NCBI GenBank assembly: GCA_005765155.1
Contig: VCCP01000001.1
Coordinates: 620,001 to 684,000 of the forward strand
Direction: 5' to 3'
DNA from: Zelopaecilomyces penicillatus
Lineage: Eukaryota > Ascomycota > Sordariomycetes > Hypocreales > Pseudodiploosporaceae
DNA length: 64,000 bases
Of this stretch, positions 11,369 through 23,947 are shown piece after piece. The notes below the pieces were generated by a model. The model did not search any database. It was not told the DNA's origin and saw only the letters and a list, made by a program, of their open reading frames with translations. Numbering within the stretch: position 1 is the stretch's first letter; every line of letters starts with the position of its first letter. Made by a program: the position numbers and the translations under genes.

Positions 11369-12101
11369 TGTGAATGAGAATTTATGACTTTGACCCCAAT
11401 GCTAACCTGGAGCGACTCGTTGTCCCGGTATTAAGACTGTGGTGAACAGAGTCCATAAACGCCGGACAGCGTGACGCGCAAAGCGATTGCCAGGTCGTGG
11501 TGAAGTTTGGTGTCAAGAAGTTTGGTTTGTTTACACACAGCAACACGTCCTGTTTGATCACCACGACGAAATGCACAGGGCAATTATCCCCTGCAGTATA
11601 CCCACTCCGGTGCCTATGGCTTCCCTGCTATGGGTAGCCCACGCGGCCACGCGGCGCCGATTGGTTGGTACCTGTGCCTTTAGCGCATTTGCTATTGAAC
11701 GGATAGTGCCAACGCGCTGGACAATTGACCCTTGTTCAGCCCTGCAGTCCAGTTGCACTAGAGCCTGGATTCTGTAGCAAAGGCTGACACCGCCTCCTTC
11801 CAGGGCTCTGATGTTTGTTGGTGCTGTTTCCCTCCAGGCTCCACTGGGGAGCCGCCTGTATGTACCTACGTAGTAGGCTGACAGGCATGAGGCGAGGTGA
11901 ATCAGACTGAGGTGCTGCTGCTGCTGCCCCGCCATTAGTTCGACGTCAGAGCTATCTCCAAGCCTGCAGAGCTTTGAGAATCCCTAGTCTTTCACCTACA
12001 CTCAATATTACTTAACTTTACCCTATCAAGAAAATATTATGGCCTCTTTGGTGTGAAGCGTCACGGCGTTGGCTGTGGCACTCGACTGGACTCACGCGAC
12101 T
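11369..12101. promoter_or_regulatory. Divergent promoter region between cut12-like gene and gcn2
   Basis: 733 bp between divergent start codons. Open frames at 11487-11777 and 11558-11935 overlap on opposite strands and show no domains, so I do not call them. The region must contain both promoters and the gcn2 leader. Confidence 0.5.
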
Positions 12102-15100
12102 ATGGCGTGGAGGAAACCCGGACCCTGGACGCCGCCGGCGAATAACCCCAAGGATGACTCAAGTTTCCCGGGCCTCAAACCTGCAGGCCCGGAGGCGAAT
12201 GTGAAGATCGAATATGAGGAACTTCAACAGAATGAACTGCTTGCCTTGGAGGCTATCTACGGTGACGATTTCGTCCAACACGCTGCTGCTAATAGCGCTT
12301 GGCAGGTACGTCGTGCTATGACTCTTGCGCTCCGTTTTTGAGGTGACGAAGCTGAATGGAGGTTCTAGAAATCGGACCCATCCTTTGATATACGAATAAC
12401 CGCCTCGAGCGACAGTGATTTCTATGTCAATGTTGGCTTCACTATTACTGCAACATATCCCAAGACACCGCCACTTTTGGTCATTAAAGATCAAGGCTAT
12501 TTACGAGAGGTGACGCAGTTCAAACTTCAGAAATTCATGGAAACGAAACCAAAGACATTTGCGAAGGAAGAGAAAGAAATGGTTGACGAAATTGTGGAGG
12601 GCATTCGGGAGATTCTTGAAGATGCTGCACAAGCAAAGGCTTCTGGCAAGCAGCTGCCATCTCTCGAAGAGGAGCGTGACAGGCATGAGGCTGCCATAGC
12701 AAAACTCGCTGAAGAGCAAAAAGAAAAGGACGAGCGCAGCAAGGCAGAAGAGTTGAAAGCACAGGAAAAAGCGAGGGCGGAGGATCTCCAACAAGAAATC
12801 GAGCGACAGAAACAAAAGAGCAAAGAATCCAAACACAACCGCAATAGCCTAATCCAGCACCAACCGACTAAGAATGCCAAGGCGGATATTGAAGCCATTG
12901 AGTTCGACCAGTTTTGTACGACCAACGACCGACTTGGAAGCCCGTTAACCTTCAGATCGGTGGCTGGAAAATGCGAGCCCCGTCCGGGGCAGATTTCAAC
13001 TGTTTTCACCGTGCGCCCTGTTCTTGTAAACGGCCAGAGCAACCAAACAATGGCTTTGAAGGAAGCGGTCTTGCGATGCAGCGGCCATGATCCTAAAGAG
13101 TTCAAGAAACAGCTGCAGTCAGTTGAAACACGGCTGCAAGACTTGAAAGCAAATAAGAGAATTCATCATCGACATCTCGTCGAGGTCCTCGATTTCAAAG
13201 TGGAGAGCGGGGATGCAAATAATTCAAGTGTGTCAAATGCATGGACTGTTAGGGTGCTAAGTCCCATGGCTGAAAAGGGCTCCCTTGGAGAGCTTCTAGA
13301 ACTTGCGGGACACATTGAGATCGGAAAGGTTAGAGCCTGGACAAGAGATCTGTTAGACGGACTCAACTTTCTTCACAACAAAAATATTGCTCACCAGGAT
13401 CTTCACTCTGGGAACATTCTTCTTTTCCGCGAACCTACAGGCGAGATTATCCCCAAAATATCTGATGCTTGGTACCAAAGGGAGCTGCACAGTATCAGTG
13501 CCCAAAAGCACGGATTGCCAGGTCTCAATTCGTCAAAGTCAGCATACTGGCTTCCTCCAGAGATTGCTGGGGCGTCAAGACCGCAATATACTTATAAGAC
13601 AGATATATGGGACTTTGGTATCATTTTCGTGCAGATGATATTTGGGCCAGACGTATTGAAGAGGTACTCCTCACCAAAGAATCTGATGGAGTCGCTCATG
13701 CTTTCTCAGTCGCTTCATGAGCTGGTGAGCCGCTTCTTCAAAGAAGACAAACAAAAGAGACCGAGAGCGTTCGAACTTGGTTCTAGTGAATTCCTGGCTA
13801 CCGATGCTTCTGTGCTGTTTGATGATTCTGCTGCTATTCTCTCCAACAGTCCATCCATAACTTCGTTACAGGCTCTTCCAGCGAGACTTCGGCGAGACTC
13901 TACGATAAACAGAGCAGCAGCAGTCTCACGGTACACGGAGGATTTCGTAGAGGAGGGTCGCCTCGGGAAAGGCGGCTTTGGTGAGGTTGTGAAAGCGAGG
14001 AAGAAGCTTGATGGGCAAATATATGCCATCAAGAAAATAACTCAACGCTCACAAGCAAGTCTCACGGAGATTCTCAAGGAAGTTCGATTACTTTCTCAGC
14101 TCAGTCATCCTGCAGTAGTACGATACTACAATACTTGGGTTGAGGAGGTACAGGACATGTCGGATACAGAGGGAGACACGTCAACGGATGATTACACTGA
14201 AGAAACTGAGGGGACAGAATCAGCCGGAATTGATATCCAGTTTGCAACTAGTACCGGTGGTCTTGATTTCATGTCATCCAATGCCGCAGTTGAGTTTGAC
14301 TCCGATGAGGAATCGGACGAAGGTGACGAAGATGACGATGAATACGATTCAGATGATAGCTCAATCACAGATAATGGAATTGCGGACCGCGTAATGTCTC
14401 CGGAAAGAGAAAGACACCTCGCATTACAGCGGCGCGCCAAATACCAGCGGTCTTATCGTACCATCCTTTACATCTCGATGGAGTACTGTGAAAAGCGAGT
14501 GGGTAATGACCTTTAATCATCTGTTCTCCGAGAGCGCTTACTAATATTATGTATAGACATTGCGGGATCTCATATCTAGAAGACTATACAAGAACACGCC
14601 TGAGATTTGGCGCCTATTTCGTCAGATCTTGGAGGGTCTAGCTCATATTCATAGTTTGAGTATTGTGCATCGCGATCTCAAACCCGAGAATATCTTCATT
14701 AGCAGTGGCGCAGATGGACTAGATAACGTCAAAATAGGAGATTTTGGCCTTGCCACAAGCGGCCAGTTCTCGGTCGACAGGGCATTTCCAAATAACCTCG
14801 AGACTGACGATATGACAAGAAGCATTGGTACAGCTTACTATTCAGCACCCGAAGTAAGATCCGCAGTGAACGGAATGTATAGCACAAAAGTCGATGTAGG
14901 CGCCCTGGCCATTGTCTCTCACTCTTTGATAATGCTAACTTTGACTCAATAGATGTATTCTGTTGGGATTATTTTCTTTGAGATGTGTTACCAGCCCATG
15001 ATGGGCATGCAGAAGGCCGACGTGATCACCCAACTACGACGCCCTGACCCTGTCCTTCCCTCCGACTTCAAGCCTGCCGACAAAACGCAGACTGAGATCA

Positions 15101-17195
15101 TTCTTTCACTTGTTAGTCAAAGTCCAAAGGACAGACCATCCAGTAGTGACTTGTTGAAAAGCGGCAAGTTGCCCGTCCAGATGGAAAGCGAGACAATCCG
15201 GCGAACATTGGCAGGTCTGGCAGATCCTAGCTCGCCTTACTACAGAAAAATGTTATCTACACTCTTTGCGCGGCCAGTGGAGGCTACAAAAGACTATGCT
15301 TGGGACATGTTTGCAAATATCCCAGGCTCTACTGAGCTGCTGAACCGGTCGATTGCTAAGAATGTTCTCATATCCATTTTCCGCCGACATGGCGCTCTGG
15401 AAACAACTCGCAGCTCCCTTTATCCTATTTCATCGCACTCCGCTGACAATGTTGTGCAACTTTTGGATTCAAATGGAACGGTCCTCCAGCTGCCCTACGA
15501 TCTTACTATGGGTAATGCAAGGATGATGGCCAAAAATGCCAATTGCCCGGTGCTGCAACGCACATTTACATTTGGCAGCGTATTTCGCGACAAGCAGGAC
15601 ACCGCGCAGCCGCAGATGTTTGGGGAAGTAGATTTTGATATTGTGACGACTGATACGCTAGATTTAGCATTAAAGGAGGCTGAGGTGTTAAAAGTGCTGG
15701 ATGAGATTATCCACGCATTTCCCTCATTAGCCTCGTCACAGATGTGCTTTCATATTGGCCATTCTGATATGCTGCAGCTCATCTTTGAGCACTGCGGCAT
15801 CGAAAAATCTTGCCGCAGAGCTGCCGCCGATGTCTTGAGCAGACTGAATATTCACAATCACACATGGCAGAAAATTAGAATGGAGCTGCGGTCACCATCT
15901 GTGGGTATTTCTGCAACAAGCGTTGACGAGCTTCAGCGCTTCGATTTTAGAGGTTTGTTGTGATCAGATTATCGAAAAATGAAGCGGTGGCTGACCTAAA
16001 ATTTACTTAGATACACCAAATAAGGCATTTTCAAAACTGAAGATGATTTTCGAAGGCAGCGATATTTATCAGCGTACTTCACCAACCATGGCCCATCTCA
16101 AGGAGGTTGCAGAATATACCAAGCGTCTAGGCATTACAACCAAAATCTACATCAATCCACTCAACAGCCTTAAGGAAGATTTTTATATTGGCGGCATCTT
16201 ATTTTCGTGTGTCTATGATAGAAAAGCCAAGGACGTATTTGCTGCAGGTGGCCGATACGATAATTTGATCAAAGAGCAACGACCGAAAATCGGCGGACAG
16301 TTTGAAAAGAGACATGCTGTGGGTTTTAGCTTGGCATGGGAAAGGCTAGCGAAGACTCCCAAATCGGGGGGCAGATTATTTCTCAAAAAGCCCGATGATG
16401 ATATTAGCAGCGTTTTTAACGGCAGACGAGTGAGTTTATTCACACTTGCGAAACCAGGCACTAAAACTAACGTCTTTTCAGTGCGATGTTTTGATAGCAA
16501 GCTTTGATCCAGCCATTCTTAGATCAACTGGAATCGAGGTTGTTCAGATGCTCTGGGCAATCGATGTCAGCGCTGAACTTGCCAAGGATGCAAGATCGCC
16601 AGAAGACTTGCTGTCGAAGCATCGAGATGAAAATTATTCATGGATCATTATCATCAAACAGGAAGCAATGCTCAAGATCAAGACCGTTGGCAGAAAAGAC
16701 GTGGCAGACGTGGATATGCCAATGACGCAGCTGCTATCTTGGATGAGATCCGAGATCCGAGAACGGGATGGCAAGGCGGCAGTCAAGTCGAGTAGATCTT
16801 TCGAGACAAGTACAGTGGGCGAAAAAGTTCCCGAACAAGACGTCAAGGTGCTTGTGAGCCATACAAAGAGCAAGAAGTTCAACCGTCGGACAGTGGTGGA
16901 GCAAGCGCAAGCTAATGCAGCCAGTGTGGTGAACTCATTCCTTGACGGACCAATCCTGGCCGTTGAGACATCAGATCAAGTCATGGATCTCATTCGAGAG
17001 ACCAGCCTGTCTGAGCCAGAGAGTTGGCGGAAAGTCGAACACGCAGTCACCACATCGGAGAAGAAGTATGTGCGAGAGATCCACGATCAGCTTGACACAT
17101 GGCGGCACACCTACGAAAAAAAGAACGGTACGAGACACTCGTTTCTATACAATTTTAGAAGCGGTCTTTGTCTTTATTATGACTTGGGAGCCTGA
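12102..17195 (+). CDS. gcn2: eIF2alpha kinase GCN2 (cpc-3/cpcC ortholog), 1601 aa
   Basis: Kinase that senses uncharged tRNA and phosphorylates eIF2alpha, switching on general amino-acid control. Exons are 12102-12305, 12369-14498, 14557-14895, 14953-15952, 16011-16429 and 16482-17195; phases agree, 1601 residues. Order: RWD domain (~residues 35-150, QNELLALEAIYGDDF) for Gcn1 binding; a charged coiled linker; pseudokinase (~250-560) with HQDLHSGN but SDAW where active kinases have DFG; true kinase (~590-945) with GKGGFGEV, an acidic insert (DSDEESDEGDEDDDEYDSDD), HRDLKPEN and DFGLAT; HisRS-like domain (~960-1400); C-terminal ribosome/dimer region. The start is the ATG in MAWRKPGPWTPP; the open frame continues upstream only through a non-ATG codon. 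Confidence 0.96.
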
Positions 17196-18548
17196 GATAT
17201 ATGTAGATATTCTTACAACATAGTTAGGGGTTGGCTTGGTGGGGGTAGAGAGGCTGGGTTGTTTAGTTGTCAGCATTGAGTGGCGTTGGTGGATGGTATA
17301 CGGATGTTGGAGTTTTGGATACCCGACCCGCATAGAGATGGTGCGAAGTACATGTAGAGACATGGTATAGGTATATATAGTTAAACTGAGCGATGGTGTT
17401 GGTGAGAGACATGGAATTCTTGAAGTGGGGTATCAATTATCTCGATCTGTCTATGTTGTAAGGCGTTTATCATGGGGGACAGCCTACTGAATGAACACTC
17501 ATAGAACCACCAATAGCCGCGTTACTGCTGGAGGGCGATTCCGATGGGGCGTTAGCTCGGCGTTTGCTAGTGGGGGAGGGGCAACTTGGACATGCCGGCG
17601 GCTGTACCAGGCCATTCCCTACTAACCTACGCTTGAACCAAGGTGTTGCCAGCACAGCACACAATGAAGAAGTGAGGCCCGACGGCAGGGTGCACCTAAG
17701 GGGGTATGTATTACTACTGCCTCCTACTACTTACCATTCACATATGTTTTGACAGTCATTGACAGAGTGTACATGATCAGGTTGTCTGTCAGGCACCAAA
17801 TTGCTATTATAACAGTAACTTATGGGGCAGAGCTAGCAGAGTCAAGTCACCCGCCCTGGCCGGCTGATGCCGTCACTGCTTACCGATAGGAGCGGCGCAG
17901 GTCTTGCAGGGATCCCTCCCATGGGTTGGGTTGGGCGCGCCGCATTCGGCCTGCTGGCACCTGTTAATACCAGCCTACCAGGCACACCAGTGCTGTACCC
18001 TGGCTCGTTACAAGCGGTACCTTAACATGGCTGGCAAACCCGCCTAAACTGCATGTAGTGCCGACGCAACATCAAGTCACTTGGCCATCCACGACCCTGA
18101 GTGGGCTTCTTCACTTGTTTGAGCCACCTCGGCCTTGCCTACTTTCCTTTCCAACTCATGCTTCTCACTTCCAGCTCACTTCACCATTACATATGTCCCT
18201 GGCTGGCTGGCTGTTTGTCTAGTCTGCATGTTCACCGCAAGCAGCCTCCACTGATTCCTGCAACGCCGACACTGTTGCTACCGCTGCCAACTATAATACA
18301 TCGTCTGTTGCCCATTTCAGCCTGGGCCGGTTGCGCCACCCAACCTACAACCTAGTCTCTCCCACCCAACAACAGCCTTCCTTCGTCTTTCACCGCACTC
18401 GAACTGTACCCCGACTCGTACCTGCGTCGGCACAAAGACTCAACGGACAGCAAAAGCCCTCTTTTCCAGCCTGACGTACCCCGAACCGCTATACTCGTCT
18501 TCTCTTCCACTCCCGAAATCTAAAGAGACACCTCCAGCCGAAAGTACA
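17196..18548. other. Long intergenic region between gcn2 and the E2 gene
   Basis: About 1.35 kb without a supported gene. Short open frames (17564-17752, 18101-18355) show no domain. The last ~450 bases are pyrimidine- and C-rich and probably form the promoter and leader of the E2 gene. No RNA gene recognised. Confidence 0.5.
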
Positions 18549-19340
18549 ATGGCACAGAAACGACTCATGCAGGAGTTGAGGTCACTCCAAAAGGAAAAGT
18601 GGGTGAATATTACGGTAGGTAACGTTTGGCACTCAAAATAGTGGAGTGAAAGCTTCCCATTCTGACGCTCGCTCTAGACGGATGAAACCAACCTGCTCCG
18701 CTGGAAACTCGGCCTTTGGGTTGTCAACCCCGACAGTGTCTGGCATGGGGCATACCTTAAAGTGAGTGATATTGGACTCTCTCCGATATAAAATTATGTT
18801 GTAAGAAATACTGACATCCCATTCAAGGCAGAGATGCGATTCCCAGGCGATTATCCCTACCAACCACCGACATTCCGCTTTATGACCAGGCAAATCCTCC
18901 ATCCCAATATCTATCCCGATGGCAACCTGTGCATATCCATTCTCCACAAACCCGGAGAGGATGAACAATCAGGCGAACTTGCGAGCGAGCGTTGGAATGT
19001 GTTGCACGGCGTTGAATCGGTGCTGCGATCCGTACTCATCCTTCTAGATGATCCCGAAATCAATTCCCCAGCCAATGTAGACGCCAGCGTTCTCTACAGA
19101 GACAAGAGGGACGAGTACAAGGTTTTGGCTCAGGATATCGTATCGCGAACCAAGAGCGACATTCCCGCAGGCGTATACATGCCCACAGACGCAGAGCTGA
19201 CCCCAGCTCCTCAGAAGACCGTCGATGACGACTCAGACTTTTGGAACATGTCAGAGGGAGAGGACGACTTTGGCGGTAGCGATAGCGACGAGGGCATGGA
19301 TGATTTCGATGAGGACGATGACGATGAGGACGAGAAATGA
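18549..19340 (+). CDS. cdc34: Cdc34/Ubc3-like ubiquitin-conjugating enzyme E2, 220 aa
   Basis: E2 enzyme that carries ubiquitin as a thioester for cullin-RING (SCF) ligases. Exons are 18549-18614, 18678-18761 and 18828-19340, in phase, 220 residues. The UBC fold starts at QKRLMQEL; the HPN motif and catalytic Cys85 are in HPNIYPDGNLCISILH. After the cysteine is the ~12-residue acidic insertion that marks the Cdc34/Ubc7 group (KPGEDEQSGELASERW). The very acidic C-terminal tail (EGEDDFGGSDSDEG then DFDEDDDDEDEK) is the Cdc34 hallmark; in yeast the tail binds the SCF basic canyon. Ubc7-type enzymes lack this tail, so Cdc34 is preferred. Confidence 0.9.
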
Positions 19341-20348
19341 AGAGATTCATGCATCAGTTGTCATTCACGCCATTTATTATCAACCATAATAGCGGGTTTC
19401 CTTAACGGCGTTAGGCGGAAGCCTTGGCCATCTCGGCGCGGAAAGAGGGCTGGTCCTCTATGACGTTTGTTCTTGACATTGGAATTACTGGAGCTCTACG
19501 GGGGGGAACTGATCATTTTTTTCTTGGCCGTGCCAACACTGTGTTGTGTCTTTTCTTTTTTTTATAGTTTTGATGTCACGCTTTCTATTTATAAGACAGC
19601 GAATAGACGGTGGGAAGGCATTATACATGGCCTTGTAGATAGGTAGTTGCCTTGCAACAGATTCACAGACAGAATAAGTAGCCACTGGTTTGCAATTTGG
19701 GAAGTGACCAACTCACCAGCCTTGAATTTGTTTTGGTAGAGCATCACAAGAAACTTGCCCCCTCAACAGTGTTGTCGTCAGAGTACTTGTGCAAAATAAA
19801 TATGAGCCGAAACCATTAGTTTAACTGACTGTCATATACTCCAGTTTCTTGTTACGTGTTGCGAGCTTCGAGGAGAGTTGTTAGCCCGTCTCTTAAGCCA
19901 CTTATCTTATCGGGTAGGTCACTGTTACATCTTGAACCCGTCAAACCCTCCTAATACCCCACTGTAGCAGCACCCTAGCTCTCATGCTTGTACAGTGGGT
20001 GTTACCACCACCTCTCTTTGCCTCCCCCGGCGGTCGTCATCGGGATTGAGCTTGCCCAAGGTGCTCTACATTAATGATTGAGCAAGCAACTTGCCACCAC
20101 ATACACCAAACGCCGAACACGAACCACTCTCATCATCCACACATTCTCCTGCGCAAACGCAACAAACAGCTCTTAGCTTGTCATCCATACCCACTGTACC
20201 TGCACGCCACATCTGACCGAGGGCATTGCGGAGCTTCAATTTCTCCGCCAAATCGTCAGATCGACCCTACCTCTTTGTCTGGACCTCACCCTGGACCGCC
20301 AACGAATACCCCCATGTCGTGACGGGCGCGCGATCGACGACAAGCAAC
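19341..20348. other. Intergenic region between the E2 gene and the UBA/UIM gene
   Basis: About 1 kb. No supported gene. The stretch 19530-19565 is T-rich and fits a 3' end region; 20080-20348 is C/A-rich and looks like a leader. The open frame of the next gene runs upstream of the chosen ATG to 20226, so a longer N-terminus cannot be excluded. Confidence 0.5.
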
Positions 20349-23300
20349 ATGGCTTCCATGGAGCCATCAGAGGAGGAGATCTCGCAGGTCATAGACTTTG
20401 CGGGACTCAATGCTGGGGACGACCGCTCGATGGTGATCCAGGCTCTCAAGGTTTGGCTTTACACTGATCATGGCCACCCGCTACGAGCACAAAAACCAGA
20501 CCATGCTAACGCCATCACTTGCCAGAACAATAACCGAAATGTCGAGACTGTTGTCATGCAATACTTTGATAATCCGGAGAATGTAGTTTGCCCCGCTCCT
20601 GCTCATTTCCAGTTCTCTGGCGAAGTCGGCTAAACGACTCCTCCCCCCATAGTTCCGACAGAAGTATCTCACATTGTGGAACGAATCGATGTTCTCGGCC
20701 GATAGAGATGGCACTGCCAACAATTCAGGAATATGTATGCGCGTTTTCTATGGGAGATTGAATGTCAGGCGACTAATCCGCTCCCAGCTTTCCACATCGA
20801 ATCCGCGGATCAGGCCAATACGATACAAGGTGTCACACCTCCCCCGCAAGGCTTTATTGGTGCCCCCTCGAGACCGCCTTCAAGATCGAACGACCGGTCG
20901 CCACTCGGTAGGATGATAGACTGGACCGCGAGTGATGCAGCTGGTATGACTGCTTCCCATGGACTTTCTTTTCTTCTTCTTCTTCTTCTTCTTCATTGAC
21001 ATGATCTAACCAGAGTAGCAGGTGGCTCAAACATTCATTCACAAGAAGAAGACGACATGCAGCGGGCTCTGCGGGAATCTGCACAAGAGGCAGGCATTGC
21101 CCTTCCTCAACAGGAGTCTGGAATCACGGAGACATTGACCGCCACACCTCATTTTGGCCCGGCAACCCGAACTGACTATGAGCAAGGGGACTGGGCCATG
21201 GTACCCGTGGGCACGAACGAGACCAAGCCATCGGATGCTCCTGCGCCATCACTGAGGAAGAGAGCAGCGGATGTACCAGCCTTCTTGGTGCAGGCGCCAA
21301 ACCCATCCGGTAGTCATCGATTGGGAGGTTTACTGACTATTCTTCATGAAATCCCACTCGCCCGCAATATTCTTCTCACCATTGGTTCACCTTCAGCATC
21401 TTACGGATTTAACTCGGAGTGGTGGAGAGGCCAGGAGATTCTGCTGCCTCATGTTGTGGATCAATTGAAAGCGGGCACGTTGCAATGGGGCCAACAAGAC
21501 CAGGAGAAGCCGGGGTTTGAGGAGGAAATCCATCGGCTGATGGCCTTTCTTGACTCCACAGAGCGCAGTTTCGGGAGTGTCGGTGTTTTGAGCGATCTTG
21601 TTCCCTATCCCTCTCTTGGAGCCGAAAAGCAATTCTATGAGCAGCTTGGTCAACAAGATAAGGAAAAAATTGACCCTTTGTTCCAAGTAGCGACGCTGGC
21701 TACAGTTCATGGCAACGATATGGGCAGCGAGGACGCCAAATTTGGTCTGCTCGAAGTTGAGCATTTACGATCTGACTATGTCAATATCAAGACCCTATAC
21801 GAATCACTGGACTACATCATGTGGAACGACGCGTTATCATGGAACGAAGTTCACGAAGGCTCCAAAATGGGCATGTTCAAGGAAATGGGGGAGGTTCTGG
21901 CAATTAAGATTGGAGGTGACGGGCCTGAAGACTCGATTGACATACCAGCAGAGTTGTATCCAGAAAAATATCTGGCCAGTCGTAAAGAGGAAGCGCGAAA
22001 AATACAAATAGCTTGGTGCGAAACGAAAACCGCTCTTGTCAAGATCGCACAGGAGGAGCAGCATCTGCAGGAATGGAAGGATGATTTGGATCACATTTCT
22101 TATGACAAGAAGGAAATGATACAAAAGATTCAAAATCAGTGGAAAGCTTTTGGCGAGTTTTTGGAAAGCTCTGGACGATATCAGCAGATGGAGGCCTCCG
22201 GGTTTGATACGAAACGATATCCAGACTACAGAGCTGCCCCATGTCAGATGAATGATGGACAGAAGTTATTAAATGAGAAGGTGGAGGAGGTGCTTCATCT
22301 ATCACAACGAATCTTGTCCGATATGGAAACAAGAATGGAAGGCAGGTTCCATTTACTTCTTCCTTTTCCTTGACTCCTCACAGTTTACTGTGCTAACACT
22401 AATTGATAGAGCTACGGACACAGCTGAACCAGATAAAAGCCAAACAACGATTTCTTGGCAAATTACTCACCGACCCCAACAAAGCCGGCCGGACGACGCC
22501 CATGACTTGTAATAAATACTTGCTACGTGGTGTTGCAACGCAGACCGATGTCATCTACGTTTGCCAGCGGCTGGTGGTAGATTCAAACCATGACGAGAAC
22601 AAACCAGAGATGGTGGATCAGTGGTGGCGGTTGGCATATGCGGCTAATGACGATCAACCAGTCAAGTCCGAGGTAAGACTGAACATCCGCCTTGTCCAGT
22701 GAGAACACCTGCTGATTACAGTCGTAGAAAACCGAAATCAAGCGTGTCTTGCAAGAAGTGTGGCAGGAAACCAAGACTCCACTACTCGTGTATGCTACAG
22801 AAAATGCGCTGAGCGTCCCTCGAGCTAGCTTGTCAGACTCCCTAGAGCGTTTTATCCGCTCCGATAACCGTGCGTTCCGATCGGAACTAAGTCGAGTAGC
22901 TTCTGAAGCAAGTGAAGTCAAGAAACACAGATCTATTGACCCTTTATCGCCCTCGAAACGGAAACATCGGTCAGATAGTATGGACTCCATGAATAGTAAC
23001 CGCGCATCATTAGGAAGTGATGATAGGAACCCCTTTGACAATAGCCCATTCGAAGATCAAGCAGACAGTGCAGGGACTGAGCTGACAGAAATTTCGATGA
23101 ATAAACACTCCATTGACAAAGCCATTGATGTCGACCTCCCGCCTCCGCTCCCCAACCGTGAGCCAGCGTACACAACAAACAAGTCTGCTACTCTCACGCC
23201 CGACACATTACCTATGGAAGAAGATGAGTCTGACGCTCATCGGGGGGAATCACAAGCCGCTGTATCTTGTATACATGATGCCAAGGCGCCTGAAATGCAG

Positions 23301-23405
23301 GAAAGAGCCCGACCATTGACATTCATAGCTGTCCCATCAGATATACCCGAAAAGGACACACAAGGAGCAAGCATGGATATGGATATCCCAGAAGCTGTGA
23401 GATAA
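20349..23405 (+). CDS. UBA/UIM protein with degenerate USP25/28-like ubiquitin-protease fold, 885 aa
   Basis: Exons are 20349-20450, 20526-20582, 20653-20734, 20788-20943, 21022-22341, 22410-22672 and 22728-23405; 885 residues. The intron after 22341 begins with GC (GCAGGT), the others with GT. The N-terminal ~55 residues look like a UBA; EEDDMQRALRES (~141-152) is a clear UIM. Then follows a region laid out like the USP25/28 protease, but the Cys box (~215-255, PAFLVQAPNPSGSHRLGGLL) lacks the N-x-G-N-T-C core, and the expected His box (~613, ATQTDVIYVCQRL) lacks the catalytic His. After it come DQWWRLAYAANDD and TPLLVYATENAL, resembling the last USP strands. The C-terminus is low-complexity. 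I infer a ubiquitin-binding pseudo-protease; fungal databases call such proteins ubiquitin-interaction domain proteins. Intron 4 holds a (TTC)n tract. Confidence 0.75.
22342..22409 (+). other. GC-AG intron in the UBA/UIM gene
   Basis: 68-nt intron with donor AAG/GCAGGT, branch-like GCTAACAC near 22391 and acceptor TTGATAG. The next exon needs phase 1. The nearby GT donor (GGTTCC, two codons later) gives phase 2 and breaks the frame, so the GC donor is the only one that fits. Confidence 0.6.
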
Positions 23406-23947
23406 ACACACAGGTCAACTTGCAAAGACAACATCTAGACTTGACTGAAAACTGTGGGGCTGGGAACACAAGGGTTCGGATAGTTATGCATGTGGCAAGG
23501 CAAAAATAAAAGGCGTCGTGAGGCATATAGAGATGAACAATAAGTCCATTCGCGGGTTGTCGAGTGTCTTTACCTGGTTGATTGGTTGGTCACGACCGGT
23601 AGAAGATGCAATCCAAGCGTTGCATAAAGTTAGGACAAAGCAATAACTACGTTGTAAGCTTTAGAATTAGTGTTGGCCGTGGGAGATGATCCCTTGACTA
23701 CCAAGCGAAATTATATCAACAAGCACTACCTCTCTAATGATAGGAAAACGAGTAATGGCTGAGCATAAAATTGACTAATAGCCAGTTTCGTAATCGTTTC
23801 ACACGTTTTCCGCTTACAAAAGGACCACTAAAGAACCCCATCAACTTCATACTTTTCGTCTTTTGTTGATTATTGTGTATGTTGGCATTGCTAGCATTCT
23901 GCCTGTATAACTAGATATGCAATATGGGTCAAGGCTCCCCTTTACTA
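23406..23947. other. Convergent spacer between the UBA/UIM gene and the PKS
   Basis: 542 bp between two genes that end toward each other. AT-rich toward the PKS. No gene seen. Confidence 0.5.
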
